From the NCBI GenBank assembly GCA_033725935.1, contig MU867104.1, forward strand, positions 1 through 64,000: a stretch of DNA of 64,000 bases, read 5' to 3'. The translations under genes and the position numbers were made by a program. This document shows positions 31,769 to 44,752 of this stretch, in pieces. Every line of letters begins with the position of its first letter. Positions within the stretch are counted from its first letter, which is position 1. The DNA comes from Cladorrhinum sp. PSN259. Lineage: Eukaryota; Ascomycota; Sordariomycetes; Sordariales; Podosporaceae. Under the pieces are notes generated by a model. It was not told the origin of the DNA. It did no database searches and saw only the letters and a program-made list of their open reading frames with translations.

Positions 31769-34463
31769 GATGAGACGAGTTTGCTTCGAAGATTGAAGAG
31801 AAGAAAGGGAATGGGACTGGGTCGGAAAGTTGAACAGGCTTGTTAATACAATTGGAAGAAGTAGAAAAGACGGGAAATGTGAAAATGTCAAATGTCAAAT
31901 GAGCGGACGCATCTCTGTCGACGGTAGTCTGGACGGCGGTGTCGACATTGATGGTTTGGATGATGGGTGTGAGTTGGTGAAGAGTTGAAAGCGTTGAAAG
32001 AGTTGTGGGAATGTTGCAGGAAGATAAGGAAAGTTGACGGCTCGTCCGGAGTGGGAAAGCTCCGCCGATTTCGTGCCTGGGCCTGGTTGCCTTTTCTGTT
32101 TCAGGTGCCCAAAGTGGCAGCCAATCGCCCTACAGGGCTGCCAAGCCACCCGAAGACCCCTGAAATTAGTGGCGGTCTTACTGACAGGCGGTGATCTGCA
32201 CGGGCCGATCCTGCTGCCATCCACTTCCGACGCTCCGACTGGGCACCCCTGACGGTCATTCTATGACCTCTACCCCACATTGCTCGCCCCCATGACTGTT
32301 TGATATGAGCAAGATGATGAGCCATTCGTGTCATGGGATGCCCTTTTTCATTTTTTTTTTTCATTCTATGGAAGGAGCTCTCTATCCTAAGCACGAGTCC
32401 AGACCGAGACATTCCGTCTGATTTGTCAACATTCCGCAAAGTCTGAACTAATTATCCCTTCCGAGAAAACATGGTGGAGATGTAGTGTCGATTAGATCTC
32501 GATCGAGTGTAGATCTCAAGTTTTCTGTGTTCGTGTTTGTCCCAAGTCATGGAGGCTTGCCAAAATAGGATATGTCTTGTATGATCACTATGTGTACATG
32601 CAGACAGTCTCATTTTACTTCTCTGCATAAAACCCCCAGACTCAGATTTCTTCGAGTCTCTCATCTCTGAATCAAAGCATCCTGAACTGTGGATATGGTG
32701 CTATACTTGGGAAGGTACTTGGTTATATCCTAATCTGACAAGTCCCACCGGTAGTCCAAAGACTCCTGAACTTTCAGCATCCTGCCTCAGGGTTTGAAGA
32801 TCCCACATTTCAGCGGTGAACCTGCTCCATTATCTCCAAGCCATGGCCCATCCAAGATACGCGCGTCTACCTCCCGTCGAGTCACTTGCTGCTCTTTCCA
32901 TACCAGAAAGAATAGAACCAGACTTTACCCCGGTCACATTGCCCTGAAACTGCTCATTCCTTGACAATAATCCCGGTCTTCCATGGATGGTGGGACTCAA
33001 TCCCCGCCGGTCTGGCTAGATAGGAAGGCAGCGCACACACGGCGCAATCAGGCTCGCACTTAGGTAGGAGGTAGGAAAGCACATGGGCTATGGTGCTCCA
33101 CCACAAAGTTGCTGACTCTCAGGAATTCCCTCGGTACCGGTTTTGTCGCAAGAAGGGCAGGCACATACTGCTTTCGGCAATTTGGTGACTCAACTGGTAT
33201 GTATGATGCGAATTTAGAACTCCGATTTGGGAGGCCACTGACATCGTGACTTCATTACCACTGCTGCCTTCCGGGTTTGTCTCCACGCCCCTTCAAGATG
33301 AGTTCATACACTTTCCCTTGGGTAAGCTCAAGAGCTGCTCAACATGTCCTAGTGTCTTGATCGAGGTCATGAGCGAGGGATATCGTAACTGGGCTATTTG
33401 TGGCAAATCATGAATGGCCTGTGAGATAAGATAGCTACGTAGCTCGATGGCTACCTTGGATAAAACGGTACACCCATCGAGATGCTTGTGGAAAATGAGA
33501 TAGTGTTATGTGTTTGGTTGTGTTGATGATCACGACGATGGGCTCACAACCCTGGATCGACATCAACAGAAGATGTCGAAATGTTTGGTTGACACCAAAG
33601 CATGTGATACCCTCTGCCTAAATTGCCTTCTGCTTCTCTAATATGGCAATAAAGCATATGTTGGAAGCATGAAGACTTGGAAGAAGCGACCAAAAATAAA
33701 CGATGATGGCCTCGACTTGGAATCGAACCCAAAAATAAAGCGAAGGTGTTCTTTGGAACGTCTAAGAATGCTTTTAACAATGTTTGTAACAATAACCAAC
33801 TATGCCAAAAACCCAATTAGTTTTGAAAGCAGCTACTTCGCTGGTGGGTGGTCTCATGGGGGAGCTTATATCCCCATGGCAGGTACCAGGGGGGGGACTT
33901 ATTGGGCGGGCCACACCGTCAGGGAAAGTCCAGGGGGGTGCTGCTGCTTCAGTTTAGCGTTGGGGCTGATTTTTCCAAGGATTGTCCCGTCTACTCTAGA
34001 TTCATGTCTTGCTTTGGCTACCAGAGATTATCGAGGGACTTGGAACATTTTGGACCGTGAAAGACCGTTTTGAACAGCTCATCTTTGCGTCCATATTCCC
34101 ATTACAGCAACTTTCAACCAATAGAAGCGATCAGGGCTCATTCTGCCACCTGTTTCTTCTCTTCGATTCCTACCTCCGCTGCCATTATACCACAAGGGCT
34201 TCTATCATTGAGGTGGTTGGCACACTATAATCTAGTCATTCTCTTCATCTCATTGTTACAGCACGCCAATTACTCCAGACTCTTTGAGTAGATATTCTTT
34301 TACTTTTTCCAATTTTGCACGGGCTGAATCTTGCTAACATTTCACCTTCGTGCAGTAGGAAAACACCAGATCTACAACAACTCTCGCGCGGTTTGGTCAC
34401 TTGTTCTTTCTCCAACCGATGTCCTATTATCGCTTTCAATTTTCATATTCTACCCAATACACC
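31769..34463. other. Long gene-poor interval
   Basis: The first 400 bp is presumably the promoter and leader of the DUF7730-like gene. After that I see no open frame with coding character on either strand. A tRNA-like stretch at about 33680-33790 (minus) has A-box and B-box matches but no acceptor pairing; it is discussed under rejected items. Confidence 0.45.
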
Positions 34464-35314
34464 ATGTCCGCTTCCCGAGTCACAAACAGCAGCTCCCAGC
34501 CAGCGTGATCTCCACCACCGAGGACGTTTTGTCCATCTTCAACACCCTTCAACGCACTTTAAGGCTTTCCAAAAAGTTCGGAGACACACACGCCCTGTAC
34601 AGGGTTTTGGTTGCGTCGGTACGGGCACAATACGACCCTGATGTGCACGGACACACCACAGCCATTGCGAGCCGATGCCTCGAGAGCGGTGCCCAACTCC
34701 TAGGCTTCCTCTACCAGGACAACACAACTGCTCCAGCCTGGGAAGACGAAGACGTCAAACACATTCTAAACCCAGTGGGAAACGAAACAATCGCGTTGCT
34801 CAATGCCGTCCCACACATTCCATACAGCCACCCGCGAGACCCATCTGACCCAGCCATCAAGCTCACCCACCGTGATGACTTGCTGCAGCGAGCGTATCAG
34901 GCTAACTTTAACTTCAAATTCAATGCCGACGGCCTCAGCTGGAATGGACGTCACTCTTAAAGGCCACAGAGATCTACCGCAACGCGCTTGAAACCGCAAA
35001 TACCGTGTACTCCTCCATACATGATCGAACAGATGATCAGTGCCAGCCTCTGTGTAGGTAGTGTCTACGGCGGCTGGTCCCGCGATCCAGAGCTCCATCC
35101 TTCGGACAAACTCAACCAGATCCTCATCGCAGACAAGTACGTCAAGCGGGCGATCCGAATCTGCAAGGACAAGAGCGACAGTCTGCGATGAACAAGACCA
35201 CATCTCGCGCTTGTCGTTCTTGAGGCCCGCAGACGGTTCATCAAGAAGAGGAAACCGGACGACCTCTGTTCTAGATGTAAATACTATGGAGATGGCTATT
35301 CGAGCACGGGATGA
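34464..35314 (+). pseudogene. Decayed gene of unknown family, several frame breaks
   Basis: A good start context (CACCATGTCC at 34461-34470) opens a frame that stops after 14 codons. The adjacent frame then reads 140 codons with clear coding character (for example VLSIFNTLQRTLRLSKKFGD and CLESGAQLLGFLYQD). After about 34945 a third frame continues (SLLKATEIYRNALETANTVY) to a stop near 35057, then another frame (VYGGWSRDPELHPSDKLNQI ... ICKDKSDSLR) to TGA at about 35189. That same frame carries on after the TGA for 40 codons (LALVVLEARRRFIKKRKPDD). No introns with consistent phase explain all the breaks, so at least four lesions are needed. The family is not recognised. The coding character of each piece, rather than one homologue, is the evidence. 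Confidence 0.5.
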
Positions 35315-36387
35315 ATAAGTGCATGTCGAGTGGGCTGGGGCCTTTTGGATTGATAAGTCAAGCCTTGCTGACTACCTTACCTGTAAATATCAGAAGAAAC
35401 AAAGTTCAGGACCAGTACTATGATTTTCCAGAGACGGTAGGGGCGTCTTTTTAGCAAAAGAAACTGGGTCAAAGAAGACTGACTATTAAACAAAACATGA
35501 CCGGATCAGGATTAGTGGTTATAGTGTTCTTTACTGGTTTCATTAAAAAAACAACTTCGAGAATACAAGAGACATCTGAAAGCACAAACTGAACCCAAGA
35601 TATAATTAAAGCTCAGGGTAAACGGGGCTGGACTCATTGAACTGGCTCAAGGTCATGTAAAACATCAGAAATTATCACTACCTACATGTGCATGGACTTA
35701 TGTACCTAGCCAAGGCAGAAAACGGGACAAGACCTGGCGGTGATACTTGACATGCACATATGTGTCCATCTCGGCCGGGAGTACTAATGGCACACCATTT
35801 AACTTGTTTTCTTCCGTTATTAAGACTGTTTTACCAAATTCAGATGAAACTCAGACACAATCCACAATCCGTCAATGGTTTATTTTTATTTAAAAAAAAA
35901 AAATACTTCACCTACGTCACGGTAGTTTTGCGCTTGATGTCTCGACGTTATGATTGCACGCCGGCTTGATTGGATGACTGAAGTGCAATGGAAAGAGTCG
36001 TCTACTCAAAATTCGTTACCATTTGTGTATTCAACGGATGAGCGAGATTGGAGGTTGATTCAAACAACATTACGTGGTGGTCATTATTCATTGAGACTAT
36101 CATAGTAACTGCTACCGAAAAAAAGAAAAAAAGGAAAAGAAAAACACCTCTTACGAATGTGCCCTCATCCTTGTCATTCTCTCGACGTCTGTCTCCCACT
36201 TGGAAGATTCTCATTGACCAATTTGCTTCCATCCTCATCTTGAATCCTGACCAACCCATGACTTCCCGATCCCCTCTCAAACGTCAAACGGAAAAGTACT
36301 CAGTCCAGGTTGCGATGAGCTCACTTGAACCCAACGTCTGACTTTAAGACAACCGGTTCAACCACCTCAAACATCCAATTCCCACCC

Positions 36388-36418
<31 letters not shown>

Positions 36419-39400
36419 GAGTCGGCCTCAGAAGAGTGTCAACTAGCCTAACCGAATTGATGCCCAAGAAAAATCCCAGACAATCAACTGGCATGTAGCT
36501 TCTCTGTGACTGTGTTTCCCATAGCTGGAAAACACTTCATCATAGGCCTATGGATCAGTCGCTTCTGTAGCCTCCTCGAGTTGTGAGGGGGAAGAGTCAT
36601 GCGGAACAAAATCATCAAAACTTCTAACCCACCAGACTTCCATGTTAGAAGTTGCGGCGCAACGAGAGAACCCCGATGCATTGCTACCAGTTATGCCCAG
36701 AGGCAGGCGAAGGATCCTGGACAACATGTCGCTCGACTTTTGAGGCAGTCGACTGATGATCTGTTGACCGTAATTGCATGGCGGATTTCCTCTTCTCTAA
36801 AGGCCACATGCGACGTAATAATCCCCCAGCGGTCCATGTTGCCGCACTCGTAAGCGGGCTTGCAACCCGTTGATCCACGAGAAGAAATGTACCCTGCGAC
36901 TTGCCGTCACAAATTCCTCACCAAGGAACTGCATGTATCAGGAGAACCCTTCAACACTTCTCTCGCCCGAGTCCTTCTCGGTGTGATGGCTCGCATACCG
37001 ACTTTTCATTTCTTCCCACGGGTTGCTTAATGCCGTTTTCAATTCCTGCTCTTTCCAATCAGGATTGCCTGCTTCTCTTCAGGCTAGCTACGCCCCTTCA
37101 CTTTGGGGTGTTTTCTCGGTCTCGTTTCCAGTTCCCCTCAGACTGGTCACTAGGGTAAGGCGATTCTCCCTTCACTTCGGAGGAATCTTTACGGCCAAAA
37201 TCCCCGCGTCCGGCATGTATCCCTTCACTTTGGAACACCAAGTCTCAAAGCATCCTTGATCCACGTTGAAATCCCAAGGTGCCCACCGGTATTGACCCGC
37301 TGTGTCGACTTTGTCATGCCAGGCTGTTTCCCACAATGATCAAGTCCCCCAGTACCCTCACGGGAGAGATAACCCCAAACTTCCTCCTTGGGTGATGCAC
37401 CTTCTCTTATGCATCCGCTGCCAAGACAAAGGCACATGAGCCCGAGTACTAAGCCAGTCACGCAAGCGCGAGTGTCGTTCCCCGTTCCCTGAGGTTTCCC
37501 TCATGCCACGGAATCCGACTTGGGTACGCCGATAAATCAGTACTCTCCCGTTTTTGTACCACACACAGACCTCTCCACGTGGGTTTGGCATGGCATTCTA
37601 GTTGGAACCGGCTACCTTTAGCGAGCTGTATGTCCTTGTACTTTCCTGCCATGCCGCCGCAAAGTGTCTCGTCCACTGAAGGACAATACTATTCACGACG
37701 ACCTTAAGAAGAGATTCCTCGACAAACCATTGTACAACAGGGTAGTCAAGAACTGACCGGTTTGCTGGGCTCTTCATAAGGCTGTTTGATCGTGGTATCC
37801 CTCAGAAAGCCTCCAAACCAAAATCGGTTTAAGAAGCTGAGAGTCTAATAGGTCTCTCATGCCTCTACATATCTCCCGTGAAACCAACAATGTCGCCTAG
37901 CGCAACATGTCGAGAAGCTGAGAGCAGGTACACTCATGCTTCTACAACACCCGACTACAGGCAATTCTGGTATCGGGATAAAACGGCTCAGAAAGGCAAA
38001 GGGTCTTCTGTCTCTGTGAAAACAGGTTGACAGAGACCGCAATGATAACGGCCAATTGGGAAAATCCCAAATGCCCGACTTCGTCATCGCCATTTCCCCA
38101 CAAAACCCCCCAGAGTTAGCAATTGTTTTCTTGTCCTCGAGAATTGCATGCACTGCCAAATACCCAGAGAGCCCGCCTGATCGTAGCCACTCAGTCAAAG
38201 CGGTCCCTCAACGGGGAGGCAAGTGACGAGCGCGCTCTCCAATTCACTCGCAGTCTTTGTCGGCCATGCCGGTTTGTAGTCGCTCAGTGCCGTTCATCGT
38301 ACTTGAATTGTGGCATTGAACCCGGCAATGGCTTTTGGGTGCTGGCCGGAGCAACTGATTAAACCCAAGTGTCCGGCCGAAGGGTGTTCAGTACCTTAAT
38401 GTCGCGCATTTATCCGAGGCCTGGGTCTGGGGTTAGTGAATGTGTGGGTTGTAAGATCGGTGACTTACAAGAAACGGAGCGCGACAAGAAGCCGGTGAAC
38501 ACCCGATCATTACTACGCCAGCCAGGCCACGAACAAATGATGGCCGACTCATAAATAAATGAGTCCGGTCATACTGGCGGTCCCGCGTGGGCGTCGGAGG
38601 AGTTCTCTCATGTCCTCGGTTGCTCGATCGCTTCCGACTAGATAAGATGTCGTGTTAGTTCACGCCGCCTGGGAGGAGAAAAGAACTGGATGGTATTTGA
38701 CCCGATCCCGGGATACGCCGATGAGCTGAAAAGGCGGAAACGGTGAACGAGCGAAAAGAAAGAAACTCGGGATGAAATGAGAGAAAAGGCATACCTTGCA
38801 CTAAAGGATCAACAGAAGAGATATTTTCAGGCCTCATCCAATCGCGCCAACGCGGGAGGCGTAATGCCTCTCCATCATCGAGAGATACGCACAAGGGGGT
38901 ATACCCAGCGATATGACCAGCGATCGCCAGCTTGTGTGTGCCTCGGGTCGATTTCACGGGGAATTACTTGCCTTTGCCCTGGAAATGGGATGTGATGATG
39001 AAGTGCTGGATGCGACTCATGAGGACGATAGGTCGGCCGGTGGGGTGGGATGTCGAGTTGCGATCGCCCGTGGAAGCGATCGCCGAGTGCGGCGGCGACG
39101 ACGAAGAGGAAGGACGCGCGAGGGAGAAAAAAAATTGAAATGAAGAAAAGCAAAAGTAATGATGATGAAGAATGGAGAAAAACCAAAAGAAAAACAATAA
39201 CCAGAAGATGGTTGATTTCAAAGATGAGATTGTGGGTGCAGGAACGGTATGGTCGCAAGAGCGGTGTTGTTGGACAAAAGATGCAAGGCTGGATTGAAAA
39301 AAAAATCAGGAGAAGCAGCAGCTAGGTAGGATGGAATTTAAGAACGTAAAAAAAGCAGGCATGGGCCTGTGTCCTAAACTCACACCAGATGGCAGAGATT

Positions 39401-40652
39401 TAGGGTTCAGGCCCAAAAACCCAGGTAGGTGGTCGGCCACGTGGGTGCCTCAGGAGGAGGAAAGCCTGGAGGAGGGGACGGGAGCTTTGGTCTAGGTCAG
39501 CTTTGATGTGAAAACCCACCATTGCTGCAGCAGGTTCAGACAGTGTCAGAATCTTCAGGAATTTCTGGCCAAGGCCACTTCCAAAGCAAGCATTTGGGAA
39601 TGCCTTGCCGCCACCAGCCTTGGAAGCACTGTAAACTCTGGTAAATGCAAACATGTCAGGAAGTTAGTGCGTCAGTGAAAAGTTGTGAACTCTGATTTTG
39701 CCATGCTGAGCTAGCTGTAGGTTAACCAGAGTCCATTATCTGACGCTAGCACATCCAATTTAGGTGGCGGGCAAAAAGAGGCGTTCATGGTTTTGGTTCT
39801 GAGAGCAAGTATGCATGTGCAGGCTACCCACCTTGTCGTTATCTACTTCTACTGACGAAGAAACAGTCAATAGTTCGTGGCGGGCAGCATTTAACTTTCT
39901 ACAAGTGGAAAAATATCCCCAAAATAAAGAACATGTGTCCATTGTCCTGCTCCTAATGTTAAGGGCAGAGGACACAAACAGTGAGGACGTGATCGAACAT
40001 ATCAGAGTGACAGCGAACTGGCCACTATTCATCTACAATTGCGGCCTTCCCGTGAATATGTGGTGGGTGAACTTCACAAGCTTGGCACCAAAGCCGACAC
40101 AGGTCATCTTGTTCATCAGGATCTGGAAGATAAGAGGCATCAATTGAGTCAAAGCTAGAACAACGCTTCGGGTATTTCCTACATACACAAAGCCAAGTCT
40201 TCGCTAATTTTATGCTTGTTGTTTTTGTTCAATTCTCATCATCCCATCGATAAAAACAAAGCTCTTGAAACGCCAGCCCCAAATGCAGCCAACCTCCATA
40301 GATAAATGGACCTTGTAACAAGCCACAATGATGATCTGTAACGTAAAAGGGAACATTCCCAATGAAGATTGGGAGTTCTTGTTAGATAGGTACATGCAAT
40401 GTAGCAATGCATATATGCTCCCACGGCTCCTTAAAATGCAAGAAAACAAAAAGAATATGCATATTTGCAACGCCGCCACTCATGTTGATCTTTGCCCAGC
40501 ATAGCCTACATACTGGGTTGCCGGTCATCAAAACAGAGAATTCCCACATCATGGTCCACGAGATACCCCATTGACTCACCTCGTTGAAGATACCGGTGGG
40601 TCGAAAGACTGTTGTAGTTATTAGAGGGCGAGCCATCGCTGGTCAGGTCCTC
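35315..40652. other. Gene-poor interval of 5.3 kb
   Basis: No gene could be supported here. Simple sequence features include a 29-base A run at 36388-36416 and purine-rich stretches at about 36118-36150 and 39120-39210. Open frames in the interval are short, lack conserved motifs and show no plausible splice partners. Confidence 0.45.
36388..36416. repeat. 29-base poly(A) tract
   Basis: An uninterrupted run of about 29 A on the plus strand. It could be a simple slippage tract or the tail of a retroposed copy. No recognisable retroposed sequence was seen immediately upstream. Confidence 0.8.
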
Positions 40653-42423
40653 TCAAGCATTGACTGTTTGAGCGCCGTCCCGGCGCGCCGTTCGTAACGG
40701 GATCTCAATCTCCCCCTCAGAATCTGAGTTGTCGGCGGCTCGGTCCAACATCCTGTCAAGTTCATCATCTGCCAGCACTGGGCGAGGTTTTGATGGAGCT
40801 GACAGGCCGGCCGAGGCCGGTATAGGCTTCAGACGAGTTGCGGTAGCGTGTGCTTCGGGGTGTCCACCATTCATCCGCCTTCTGGGTGTACCCCTGGACA
40901 CTGGCGATCCATAAGGCTCATCAATATCCATCTCCATTGGTGATCTCTCAAACCCCACTCGCTTCTGCATCCCTGAGAGCGACCTGGCATGGATCGGTCT
41001 GGCAGAAGGGAGACTTTTCCTAGCTGTCGGAAGCGCAGTTCGCTGGGGCCCCGCGTGACCCGGCGGAAGAGGCTGGGATGAGCTGGGAAAAGCGTGCTTG
41101 AGATTGGCCGAGTTTCCAGGGCTACTCATGAAAAGAAGAGACTCAATCGCGTCCTTTTCCGCCGTGTTCTGGTGATGAGAGAAGCCCATAGCATCGGCAA
41201 GTGACGCTCGAGGGTGCGCCGATCCCAGAAAACCAGGTGGATGGCCTGGACTGCCTGGTCCCGGATATGAAGACGAGTGTAATGTGGCAGAAAGCAGCGC
41301 AGGCACCGGTCTGGGGTTAGAATGTCTCCTCGGATGGACTGACGTATGTGAGGTTTGGATGGCCATCGGAGGAGCAAGACTGGACGATGTCGTCTTGACA
41401 GGAGACATGGAACTGGTCCGAGATGCAGTTGCTGGCGACTCCCTCCCAGGTTGTGGCTGCTGAGGCCCAGTCGCTGGAGTGGTATTGTTGCTGCCACGAT
41501 GCGAAGCGCTAGAGAGCTGAGGGCTTGCCGAGGACCCATTCCGCATATGTATCGTGGATGTACTCGACGTGGGCGACGCAGCTTGCGAAGCTAGTGTCTC
41601 CACTTGGTCAATCGAGTGGGATTGCCAGCCGCGATTGACCTTGACCATGGCGTATGAAAGGCGCGCTTTCAGTTCAGCAGACAGCTGCCACGTGAGTCAG
41701 CTAGCTTGCCCTCGCGCGAAGCGCTTGCTGCGAGCATAAACTTACCTCTCCAACACGACTCCCCAAGGTTGAGGCAACACTGACGGTGCTTGTGTTCCTC
41801 GAGTGCCCGCCTACCGGAGGTGGTGGCGCCAGTGATGCGATTGAGTTGCTGCGACCATGCTTCACTGCCCCGTCCGCCATTCGCTTCCTCGACGACGCGC
41901 CGTTCCCATTTGCGCTTGCCGGGTTCTCCGGTATTCTCTCCTGCGCGGCGGCGATCTGCGATAATTGCAAAAGCTGGGTTTCTTGGCTCGAGTGTTGCGT
42001 GCTGCCATTGTTGGGGCTCACTCGACCTCCGCTCGCGGGCGGGGTAAACACCCGGTCTGTGTCGTTTGGCGAGCTGGTGCCCTGGGAATTACTTTGAGAA
42101 AAGAGAGGGTGTTTTTCGGCCGTCGCATGCGCTTTCGGGGAGATTGGTTCAAGTGTGTTCCCCCCCATTGCTTGGTCGCGTCCGGTTCTCTCGTTCGTGG
42201 GCAGATTGTCGCGCATTGGAGTCGCGTCGTGAGGAGCAAACTGTCGTGTATCATGGCCGCCGTTTGTCCAGGTTGAGGATACTTGCGTCTCGTCATGCAT
42301 TTTGCCGTTGATGGTGCTGAGACTGCCGTCATGTGCCGAAAGCGAGACTGTCTGGAGATCTTTGTCCTCGACACGCGCAGGGTCAATCCGCGGCGGAATT
42401 GAAGATGGGGGGTCCAAGTCCAT
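40653..42423 (-). CDS. Whi5/Nrm1-like G1/S transcription repressor
   Basis: Exons 41747-42423 (or to 41746) and 40653-41684 are joined over a 61-nt intron (donor GTAAGT, acceptor GGCAG), giving 569 aa. The spliced junction creates the diagnostic GTB motif: GE-LSAELKARLSYAMVKVNRGW followed by QSHSIDQVETLAS, which binds SBF/MBF-type transcription factors in yeast Whi5 and Nrm1. A second conserved block, AEKDAIESLLFMSSPGNSAN, occurs downstream and is typical of the fungal orthologues. The rest is disordered, rich in Ser/Pro/Thr with many SP/TP sites suited to cyclin-dependent kinase phosphorylation, plus a basic segment RGTPRRR and an acidic SDSEGEIEIP near the end. The role is repression of G1/S genes in the nucleus, relieved by CDK. 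The start at 42423 (MDLDPPSS) is preferred over an upstream hydrophobic extension to 42492. Confidence 0.88.
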
Positions 42424-42596
42424 CGTTTCCAAAAGGGGCAAGCCAGCAAAGGAAAAGAAGCAAAAAAAGGGGGGGACGTTGGATAGCAACAATATGGTGG
42501 CTCGTGGTCACGGAACGTTAAAGGGGGTTGCCGGTGGGCAGGTGACTTGGGTGTTTGGGCGGGAAGCAGGGTTTGCAAGATTTGGCGATTTGGTGA

Positions 42597-42607
42597 TTTT
42601 GGCGGGC
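42597..42607. promoter_or_regulatory. E2F-like motif
   Basis: TTTTGGCGGGC is a close match to the E2F core TTTSSCGC/TTTGGCGGG. It lies about 175 bp upstream of the Whi5-like start. Fungal G1/S factors recognise related CGCG or GCG-containing sites, so this could be an autoregulatory element, though a chance match is possible. Confidence 0.3.
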
Positions 42608-43001
42608 GCAGTGTGTGAGAGAGAAGTTGGGTTACGCGCGAACCGCGTATGCCCGCCGCGGCCCAGGCAATGATGGAACAGTGGGTGCGCCACGCACAGA
42701 CAACCTTGGAAAATCAACGGGTAAGAAAAGCCACGCGGCAGAAAAGGTGCAGCAAAAAAGATGTTGCTTCCCCGGATTATTACTGTATTTTTCTTATTTT
42801 TACCATTTGAAGCAATCAATTGGAACACGGGCAAATCTATTCAGACAGTAGGATGAAACCCAAGACTTGCGAGAAGATGCAAAGTTCCGATGACCAAATG
42901 CGGCGGGGTTTCGACATTCGGATCGGTTTTCGTGGGTTGAAAATGGCGCGGAGCTAAAAACGCTCTGACCAACCGATTTGTGGAGAGCCGGAGGAGAATG
43001 G

Positions 43002-43009
43002 ACGCGAAA
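43002..43009. promoter_or_regulatory. Overlapping MCB/SCB-type motif
   Basis: ACGCGAAA combines the MCB core ACGCG with the SCB core CGCGAAA, the sites of MBF and SBF. It is about 580 bp upstream of the Whi5-like start codon with no gene in between. Nrm1 in yeasts is itself an MBF target, forming a feedback loop. Confidence 0.35.
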
Positions 43010-44752
43010 TCACGTGCAAGGGATTTTGGTTGGCAGCCTCATTCGAAAATTGTGATTTTGAGTTTTTAAGCGCAATTCCACAATTGCCATTGCAACAGCG
43101 GAACATTCAATCACAGCCAGAACATGCGACACGATGGCCTGGCGCTTTTTCCTTTGAAACGCACGTCTTTATCATTCACAAAATGGCACCTCAAGGGTCT
43201 GCAGAAGGGGATTGGCAGTGAGTTACTTTCTCTTCTCAGGACTTCACAGTCACTATTTATAAGTCTAGGATACATTTCTGGGCAATGAAAGTTCTCATGT
43301 GTTTGTAATGTTAATAAGACCATGTTAATATAAGTATGTCTGGGTTCTGAATTCCAATTTTCTTGGTCATCTTTATATCCATATCTAGCCTTGGGAAACC
43401 TTATCGCTTTCTCGCCACCATACCGATATTATCTGTAAACTCTATTTCAATCAGTGGGCCAAGAACAGATGGACTATAGCATACATCTTACCAGTCAGTT
43501 TAGGGACACAGAGTGGGTTGGGAGTCAGATAACGATGGAATATAAAAAAGCCCTTCGTTTCCATTTTCGGGTAATCAACCACCGTATGCCTTCAGTTTCA
43601 AGTTGTTCTTCATATAATGCAATGGCTATATGGAGTTCCTATCAAACGCTTTGGCTTGATTCTGTGCTCTCAGTTTAGGTTTCATTGATGAGAATTTGAG
43701 GCTTTGATCTGATTGTAGTTTTGTACCCACGTTTTCACCGGCTTAGAGATGAATGTTGCCCCTAAGTATCCTAAGTTTTCTCCACCCCTGACCTAGAGGT
43801 AGCGGGGACACTAGGTACCTAGGTAGAGACACAGCCAGAGGGATGGGAGGAAGGAGCTGCCCTATCAATTATTGTACGGGGCCCGAAAAACCATTGCTGT
43901 TATTCACTGCCACCCAATGGGCCACCAATTACAGGCACGCGGCGTGCTGGGTGGTTTTTTTTCTGTTTTTTTTTGGCCAATTCAGCAGCACATTATTTGA
44001 TCTCGCTTTTTAAACCTTCGACTACCCCTCAGTCGCACTCACCATGCCAGGCTGTTGTCGCCACCACGAAACATACTCGCAAGATTGCGAACAATCTGCA
44101 GTAGCAGATTTCTGAGTAAGTAGGAACCCTTTTGCCGTTTGAGACCCCATCTTACCATGGTCCATCCAATCGCCCGACGTGTTCGATCGCATTTGTTTTC
44201 CGTACTAGCTCCGAACATCAGGCTGACACCGACCTAGAGATGGCAAGGTCGGATGAGATATCGCGATCGCGAAAGCAAAGCAAAAACAGCACAAGCTTGG
44301 AATGGTTATCCAGATGTCGACCCGTCCCGATGTCGCTCTGACCGCTAACACCTCTGGACCAACAGCGCAACTGGGCGGCGACCTCCCAAGTTCTGCGTCG
44401 CCCGTGTTGCGACGATCGCTTCGTCGAGACCAAGCGCATGGCCGATGTCCTCTCCGGCTATCGACAGCCGCGAGGGGAGTTACATCCTCATCCAAGCGGA
44501 TGTTTTATGCTTGCCGCCTTCAGTCCATATCGGACTGAGTTGGTCACTTCGTGGCCATTTAGGTACCTGCCCGCCAGCCCAATATGGGCTGAGTTGGTCA
44601 CATTGTGGCCATTATGCCTTTCCACAACTTGGCTCTGGTGCCCCCGCCCGCGTGAGGTTCCGTCATCCGGTCGATGCCAGGCCACATTCCCTTGATGCAC
44701 AATATGCAGCAGCCAACCCTGGCCATCGACCAATGGTTCCCCCGATGTCCGA

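Larger units (their letters stand above)
42424..44752. other. Promoter of the Whi5-like gene and gene-poor flank
   Basis: The first 600 bp upstream of the Whi5-like start carries cell-cycle-type motifs (entered separately). Further right there is no supported gene. A start-like CTCACCATGCC occurs at 44038-44048 behind a TTTTTAAA box, but its frame stops after 23 codons. Two imperfect copies of GACTGAGTTGGTCAC / GGCTGAGTTGGTCAC lie about 60 bp apart at 44530-44605. Confidence 0.4.

Noticed and set aside
33676..33790. tRNA-like sequence on the minus strand (TAGTTGGTTAT and GGTTCGATTCC, about 70 bp apart)
   Set aside because: A- and B-box words are present, but the acceptor ends do not pair and the T stem has a mismatch; it is at most a pseudo-tRNA or SINE-like trace.
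38655..39258. Open frames in the minus and plus strands near a purine-rich stretch
   Set aside because: Low-complexity Arg/Lys or Phe/Leu translations of simple sequence; no motif or splice support.
43142..43225. Start-like ATGGCACCTC followed by a GTGAGT donor at 43218
   Set aside because: The only acceptor nearby would make an intron of about 22 nt, which is too short, and no downstream exon continues the frame.
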